Shown here: piece by piece, positions 50,967 to 54,897 of the stretch
Position numbering within the stretch: position 1 is the first letter of the stretch
How the letters are laid out: the number at the start of each line of letters is the position of its first letter
From: Phycisphaeraceae bacterium
Lineage (GTDB): Bacteria; Planctomycetota; Phycisphaerae; Phycisphaerales; Phycisphaeraceae
DNA length: 54,897 nt
Direction: 5' to 3'
Assembly (NCBI GenBank): GCA_029260615.1
Contig: JAJDCX010000069.1
Span: forward strand, 1 to 54,897
Made by a program: the position numbers and the translations under genes
Notes under the pieces: generated by a model
Databases searched by the model: none
What the model was told of the DNA's origin: nothing
The model's input: only the letters and a program-made list of their open reading frames with translations

Positions 50967-52597
50967 TCCAACGCCCGGCCAAACCCCGAGCCGGTCCCCG
51001 TAAGTGGCAACACCGCCTGCCCGTTGTCCTATGCGCATGCCTGATGCTTTTACTACCGGGCTGTGGACACGAGGAACAAGGCGCGTCCGGCGGATCCAGT
51101 GAACTGACGGCCACGACCGATACCCCCGCTGCATCAACCGGGCACTACGAGCCAAAAGACTCGCTAGAAACCCAACACGCCGACCCCGCTAAAGCAGGTG
51201 TCATCCAGGTTGATGACCCCGTCGAGCCGCTCCCCAAACCGACAGGCGATCTGCCGCTAGACGCCTCGTGCATCACACCCGGCTGCCACACCGGCCTTGT
51301 CAACGCCAAACACGTCCACGGCCCAGTCGCCGTCGCAAACTGCCAGTCCTGCCACCAATCCGATACCGGCGGACACACCTACCCACTGATGCGCCCCGGC
51401 AACCAGACCTGCACCTTCTGCCACCCCGTCGTTGGTGCCCGTTCACAACAACACGCCGCCATCCAAGACTCCGGCTGCATCGCCTGCCATGACCCGCACC
51501 GCTCCGACGCCAACTTCCTTCTGGCACAACCCACCATCGAATCGACCTGCGCGACCTGCCACGATACACCGCTGCAAAAATTCGCCCACGGCCCGTTCGC
51601 CTCCGGCCAATGCACCGTCTGCCACCAGCCCCACGAAGCAAACGCCAACAACCTTCTCCGACAGGGCGACCAGCCCGACCACTGCTTCAGTTGCCACACC
51701 GGTATCCAGGTCCGCATCGCAAACTCACCGTTTGTGCATGAGCCTGCCAAAGACACCTGCACGACCTGCCACGACGCACACACCAGCGAGTTCCCCTATC
51801 AGCTATCCGACAATATCGCCGAGAGTTGCTTCGTTTGTCACGAAGAGATGGCCGAGCGCATCAAGTCCCAACCGGTTTCCCACGACGCGCTCTTCATCGA
51901 AGACGGCTGTGCCAACTGCCACGACCCGCACGCCGCCGCCGGCCCTAACCTCCTGCGAGACCGCGCCGACCACCTCTGCATGAGCTGCCACAACGAACCC
52001 ATCGAAGCAACCGACGGCCGCACCATCGCCAACATGCAGCCGACCCTCGACCGCCGTTTCCTACACGGCCCGGTGCGCGCCGGGGACTGCGCCGCCTGCC
52101 ACAGCGTCCACGGAAGCGAAAACGCCCGGCTCCTGCTGGAATCATTCCCCGACACCTTCTACGCCTCGTTCGACCTGACCAACTACGCACTCTGCTTTAG
52201 CTGCCACAGCTCCGACCTCGTTCTATCCGAACGCACCGACCAACTCACCGAATTCCGCCAAGGCGATCAGAATCTCCACTACCTCCACGTCCACCGCGAC
52301 AAGAAAGGCCGAACCTGTAAGACCTGCCACGACATCCACGGCAGCGACCGCCCCGACCACATCGCCGCCGACGTCCCATTCGAGGGCTCCCAATGGGCCA
52401 TGCCGATCAACTTCAACAAGACCGATGACGGCGGGTCATGCTCCCCAGGCTGCCACGAACAAAAAACCTACCGCCGATCCGCTTCACCAACAGTACCGAC
52501 CAACATAACCACGCCAACCACACCGGCCACACCGGCCAACACAACCACGCCCACAAGTCCGCCCGCCGACGTCTCAACCGATGGGGACCCCTCATGA
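50963..52597 (+). CDS. 15-heme cytochrome c lipoprotein, paralogue B
   Basis: The 544-residue protein has a lipobox LPGC with Cys34, so it should be lipid-anchored. It has fifteen sites with the same layout as paralogue A: CITPGCH (CX4CH) first, thirteen CXXCH, and CSPGCH (CX3CH) last. The C-terminal segment FRQGDQNLHYLHVHRDKKGR matches the other two. After the last haem comes a Thr/Pro-rich tail. Lipid anchoring, perhaps in the outer membrane, suggests a position farther along the electron path. It overlaps both neighbours by four bases. Confidence 0.9.
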   Translation: MIQRPAKPRAGPRKWQHRLPVVLCACLMLLLPGCGHEEQGASGGSSELTATTDTPAASTGHYEPKDSLETQHADPAKAGVIQVDDPVEPLPKPTGDLPLDASCITPGCHTGLVNAKHVHGPVAVANCQSCHQSDTGGHTYPLMRPGNQTCTFCHPVVGARSQQHAAIQDSGCIACHDPHRSDANFLLAQPTIESTCATCHDTPLQKFAHGPFASGQCTVCHQPHEANANNLLRQGDQPDHCFSCHTGIQVRIANSPFVHEPAKDTCTTCHDAHTSEFPYQLSDNIAESCFVCHEEMAERIKSQPVSHDALFIEDGCANCHDPHAAAGPNLLRDRADHLCMSCHNEPIEATDGRTIANMQPTLDRRFLHGPVRAGDCAACHSVHGSENARLLLESFPDTFYASFDLTNYALCFSCHSSDLVLSERTDQLTEFRQGDQNLHYLHVHRDKKGRTCKTCHDIHGSDRPDHIAADVPFEGSQWAMPINFNKTDDGGSCSPGCHEQKTYRRSASPTVPTNITTPTTPATPANTTTPTSPPADVSTDGDPS

Positions 52598-54012
52598 AGT
52601 ACACACGCACCACCTCGACCGCCTTGACGATCGCAACGATCTGCATCGCCGGCATCGTTACAACCCTCCCCGCCCAGACCCAGGTCGCCCAGCCCGACCC
52701 CGCCGCTGAATCTGTCGCACAAACACTGCCCCTCCCCACCACGCAGATCGACCCACAAAGCTGTGTCACCGCCGACTGCCACGCTAACGTCAAACGCCAC
52801 AGCGTCCTGCACGGCCCGGTCAACGTCAACGCCTGCGACGCCTGCCACACACTCACCGATGCCAAGACCCATACCTACATCCCCGCCCGCGAACAGGCCG
52901 ACACCTGCACCTTCTGCCACGTCATCGAAACCGGACCCGCACAGACGCTACACGAGCCGCTGGTCACCCGCGACTGCACCGGCTGCCACGACCCCCACGG
53001 CGGATTCGACCGCAACTCACTTAAAAAACCGTCCATGAGCGAGCTCTGCGCATCTTGCCATCAAGACGTCATCGGCAATAAAAAACACGTCCACGGCCCG
53101 GTCGCCGCCGGCGCCTGCGGTATGTGTCACCAACCCCACGCCTCCCAAAACCCCAAGCTCCTCATCGAGACCGGCCGCGAACTCTGCGTCGGCTGCCACA
53201 TGGAGATGGACCAGCAACTCGCCGAGGTCGACTTCGTACACGAGCCCGCCAAAGACGACTGCCTTAGCTGCCACAACGCACACGCCACCGACTTCCCCAT
53301 GCTCGTCAAGCAAGAGCCCGGCCTCCTCTGCACCAACGCCTGCCATGAAGATATCAAACAGGCCGTCAACGACGCGAAGTATAAACACTCCGCCGTCACA
53401 CAGGACCGCGGCTGCGTCAATTGCCACACCCCACACGGCGGCGACCTCGCAAAACTTATGAAAGACCGCCCCATCGACCTGTGCATGACCTGCCACGATC
53501 AAAGCGTCACCGCTGACGACGGCCGACTCATCGCCTCGGTTTCAGAAGTCACCAACCCCAACCTCATCAAGCACGGCCCCGTCGCCGAAGGAAGCTGCGG
53601 CGGCTGCCACAACGTCCACGGATCAGAGTTCGCAAAACTCTTGATCGATGAATACCCCGCCACCTTCTACCAACCGTTCGACCTGGAATCATACCGCCTC
53701 TGTTTCGAGTGCCACGACAAACAACTCGTCCTCACCCCCGACGCCAAGGGCCTCACCGGTTTCCGCAACGGCGACACAAACATGCACTTCCTCCACGTCA
53801 ACAAAGACCCCCGCGGCCGAAGCTGCCGAGCCTGCCACAGCGTCCACGCCAGCACCATCGCACTACACCTCCGCGAAACTGTGCCCTACGGCAAGTGGGA
53901 ACTCCCCATCAACTTCCAGCAAACCGACACCGGCGGAACCTGCTCCCCCGGCTGCCACAAACCCAAATCCTACGACCGCGACAACCCCGTCGATTACAAA
54001 CCCGCCCAGTGA
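52594..54012 (+). CDS. Periplasmic 15-heme cytochrome c, paralogue C
   Basis: The 472-residue protein has a cleavable signal (ALTIATICIAGIVTTLPAQ) and fifteen haem sites: CVTADCH (CX4CH) first, twelve CXXCH, an internal CTNACH (CX3CH, where paralogues A and B have CXXCH), and CSPGCH (CX3CH) last. Sequence blocks such as HVHGPVAAGACGMCHQPHAS and the C-terminal RNGDTNMHFLHVNKDPRGRS follow paralogues A and B. The ATG at 52594 overlaps the previous stop. A thioredoxin-fold/TPR gene follows, as after paralogue A. Confidence 0.9.
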   Translation: MKYTRTTSTALTIATICIAGIVTTLPAQTQVAQPDPAAESVAQTLPLPTTQIDPQSCVTADCHANVKRHSVLHGPVNVNACDACHTLTDAKTHTYIPAREQADTCTFCHVIETGPAQTLHEPLVTRDCTGCHDPHGGFDRNSLKKPSMSELCASCHQDVIGNKKHVHGPVAAGACGMCHQPHASQNPKLLIETGRELCVGCHMEMDQQLAEVDFVHEPAKDDCLSCHNAHATDFPMLVKQEPGLLCTNACHEDIKQAVNDAKYKHSAVTQDRGCVNCHTPHGGDLAKLMKDRPIDLCMTCHDQSVTADDGRLIASVSEVTNPNLIKHGPVAEGSCGGCHNVHGSEFAKLLIDEYPATFYQPFDLESYRLCFECHDKQLVLTPDAKGLTGFRNGDTNMHFLHVNKDPRGRSCRACHSVHASTIALHLRETVPYGKWELPINFQQTDTGGTCSPGCHKPKSYDRDNPVDYKPAQ

Positions 54013-54022
54013 GGGCCAAAAA

Positions 54023-54897
54023 ATGAAACACCAAACACACAACCCGAATCACTCCGCCCGCTCTTCCTATCTGGCGCTCGCCTGTCTGGCCGCGATACTC
54101 ATCGCCGTACCCGCGCACGCACAGCCAGTCACACCCGACGAACCGCCCACCATCCAATGGCAGGCGGCCGACACCGCCGGCAATAACGTCGCCGTGCCGA
54201 CATCCGCAAAGACCAGCGTCGTCCTGTTTGTTATGGCTGACCAGGACCGTAGCCACGACGCGATGACCCAACTACGCACGCTCTTAACCGATCAGGCGGG
54301 GGACACCGTGCAGCCCGTCGTGGTAGTCAGCGGACACGGCGCAGGGGTCGGTGCAGCCCAGCTAGCCAGCGCAGGCAACTGGCCCTGGCCGATCGTGGTT
54401 GACCTCGACTACCAAGCCTCCGGACTCATGTCCGTCCACGTCTGGCCCACCACCGTCATCGTCAACGATGCCGGCAAACGTATCGCCCACCTCCCCGGCC
54501 TCCGCCAGTCCTACACCAAAGACATCCGCGCCTACCTCGACTACGCAGCCGGCGCGATCAACGAGCAAGCCCTCAAGCAACGCCTGGATACTAACGGCAC
54601 CGTCACCAGCACGCCCAACCACATCGCCTCACGACACCTGCACCTCGCCCAGAAACTCCTGGAAAAAGGCCAGATAAAACTCGCCCACGAAGAACTAACA
54701 CGCGGCCTGGACATCGACCCCAACGACATCCCACTGCGCCTGACTCTCGCCAAAATCCAACTCATGATCGGCGAACCCGCCCAAGCCCTCGCCGTACTCG
54801 ATGCGCTCGATACCAACGCCGCACCACCCTGGCGCATCCAAACCCTCCGCGGCCGTGCCCTGGTCGCCCTAAATCGCTTCGACGATGCCCGCACCGC
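54023..54897 (+). CDS. Thioredoxin-fold/TPR protein without CXXC, copy 2 (cut by window end)
   Basis: The frame is open from the ATG at 54023 to the window edge (291 codons), so the gene is partial at its 3' end. It has a signal sequence (LALACLAAILIAVPAHAQ), a redoxin-like fold (TIQWQAADTAGNNVAVP; SVVLFVMADQDRSHDAM; VHVWPTTVIVNDAGKRIAHL), and TPR repeats from about residue 215 (HLHLAQKLLEKGQIKLAHEE). No cysteine stands at the active-site position, and none is seen after the signal sequence. It matches the protein at 43035 in layout and in following a 15-heme gene. Confidence 0.8.
   Translation, partial: MKHQTHNPNHSARSSYLALACLAAILIAVPAHAQPVTPDEPPTIQWQAADTAGNNVAVPTSAKTSVVLFVMADQDRSHDAMTQLRTLLTDQAGDTVQPVVVVSGHGAGVGAAQLASAGNWPWPIVVDLDYQASGLMSVHVWPTTVIVNDAGKRIAHLPGLRQSYTKDIRAYLDYAAGAINEQALKQRLDTNGTVTSTPNHIASRHLHLAQKLLEKGQIKLAHEELTRGLDIDPNDIPLRLTLAKIQLMIGEPAQALAVLDALDTNAAPPWRIQTLRGRALVALNRFDDART

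Noticed and set aside
41620-53502. Long open frames on the minus strand and in other plus frames throughout the cytochrome genes.
   Set aside because: They mirror repeated CXXCH codons in GC-rich DNA, have low-complexity products rich in Val, Gly, Ala or Arg, and lack conserved motifs.

Overview
The window is GC-rich chromosomal DNA, almost certainly from a planctomycete and most likely of the class Phycisphaerae. The signs are PEP-CTERM sorting signals, a membrane protein ending in a CGYDLRG-type zinc ribbon, small zinc-ribbon proteins typical of that phylum, and a futalosine-type UbiA/UbiX pair. This placement is inference from protein style; no 16S gene is present.

From 1 to about 34 kb lies ordinary housekeeping and metabolic content in short, often single-gene units on both strands. 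It includes recA, an APC permease and a cation/proton antiporter that both carry a PTS EIIA-type C-terminal domain, a receiver-like/GGDEF pair, transketolase, an ExbB/TolQ-like protein, glucan phosphorylase, thiL-tsaE-yacG, a Fur-family regulator, homoserine dehydrogenase, glutamate dehydrogenase, nadD, a hydroxyacid dehydrogenase and a lone nuoC. It continues with DAHP synthase, a GNAT acetyltransferase, ubiA/ubiX, an AEC permease and aspartate kinase, and ends with tRNA-Leu(GAG). Two regulatory themes stand out. The DAHP synthase is preceded by a complete-looking attenuator: a 23-residue leader peptide holding Phe, Tyr and Trp codons, mutually exclusive hairpins and an intrinsic terminator. 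About eleven start codons have a TANNNT box ending 6-7 bases upstream and no usable Shine-Dalgarno, which suggests leaderless transcripts.

From 34.3 to 37.8 kb, after the tRNA, is a more AT-rich segment with two PEP-CTERM proteins (one a putative zinc metalloprotease), palindromic repeats and about 1 kb of apparently decayed non-coding DNA.

From 37.8 kb to the end is the most interesting part. A three-gene sensory unit (PhnD-like binding protein, HAMP protein with a phospho-acceptor-like helix but no ATPase domain, NtrB-like membrane histidine kinase) precedes two large cytochrome operons. Each operon is preceded by a good sigma-54 promoter (TGGCACG-N4-NTGC), and each promoter has a 16-bp dyad TTCTC...AGAA exactly 48 bp upstream. 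Operon 1 encodes a 15-heme cytochrome, a cysteine-poor thioredoxin-fold/TPR protein, a Rieske protein, cytochrome b6-like and subunit IV-like proteins and a membrane-anchored 5-heme cytochrome. Operon 2 encodes a CbcL-like fusion (11 haem c sites plus a b-type quinone module), a NapC/NirT-like 12-heme protein, a 15-heme lipoprotein, another 15-heme protein and a second thioredoxin-fold/TPR protein cut by the window end. Together they hold 73 haem c attachment sites. The likely picture, by inference, is a sigma-54-controlled quinol-to-periplasm or outer-surface electron conduit. No terminal reductase or outer-membrane porin is visible, so its electron acceptor or donor cannot be named from this window.
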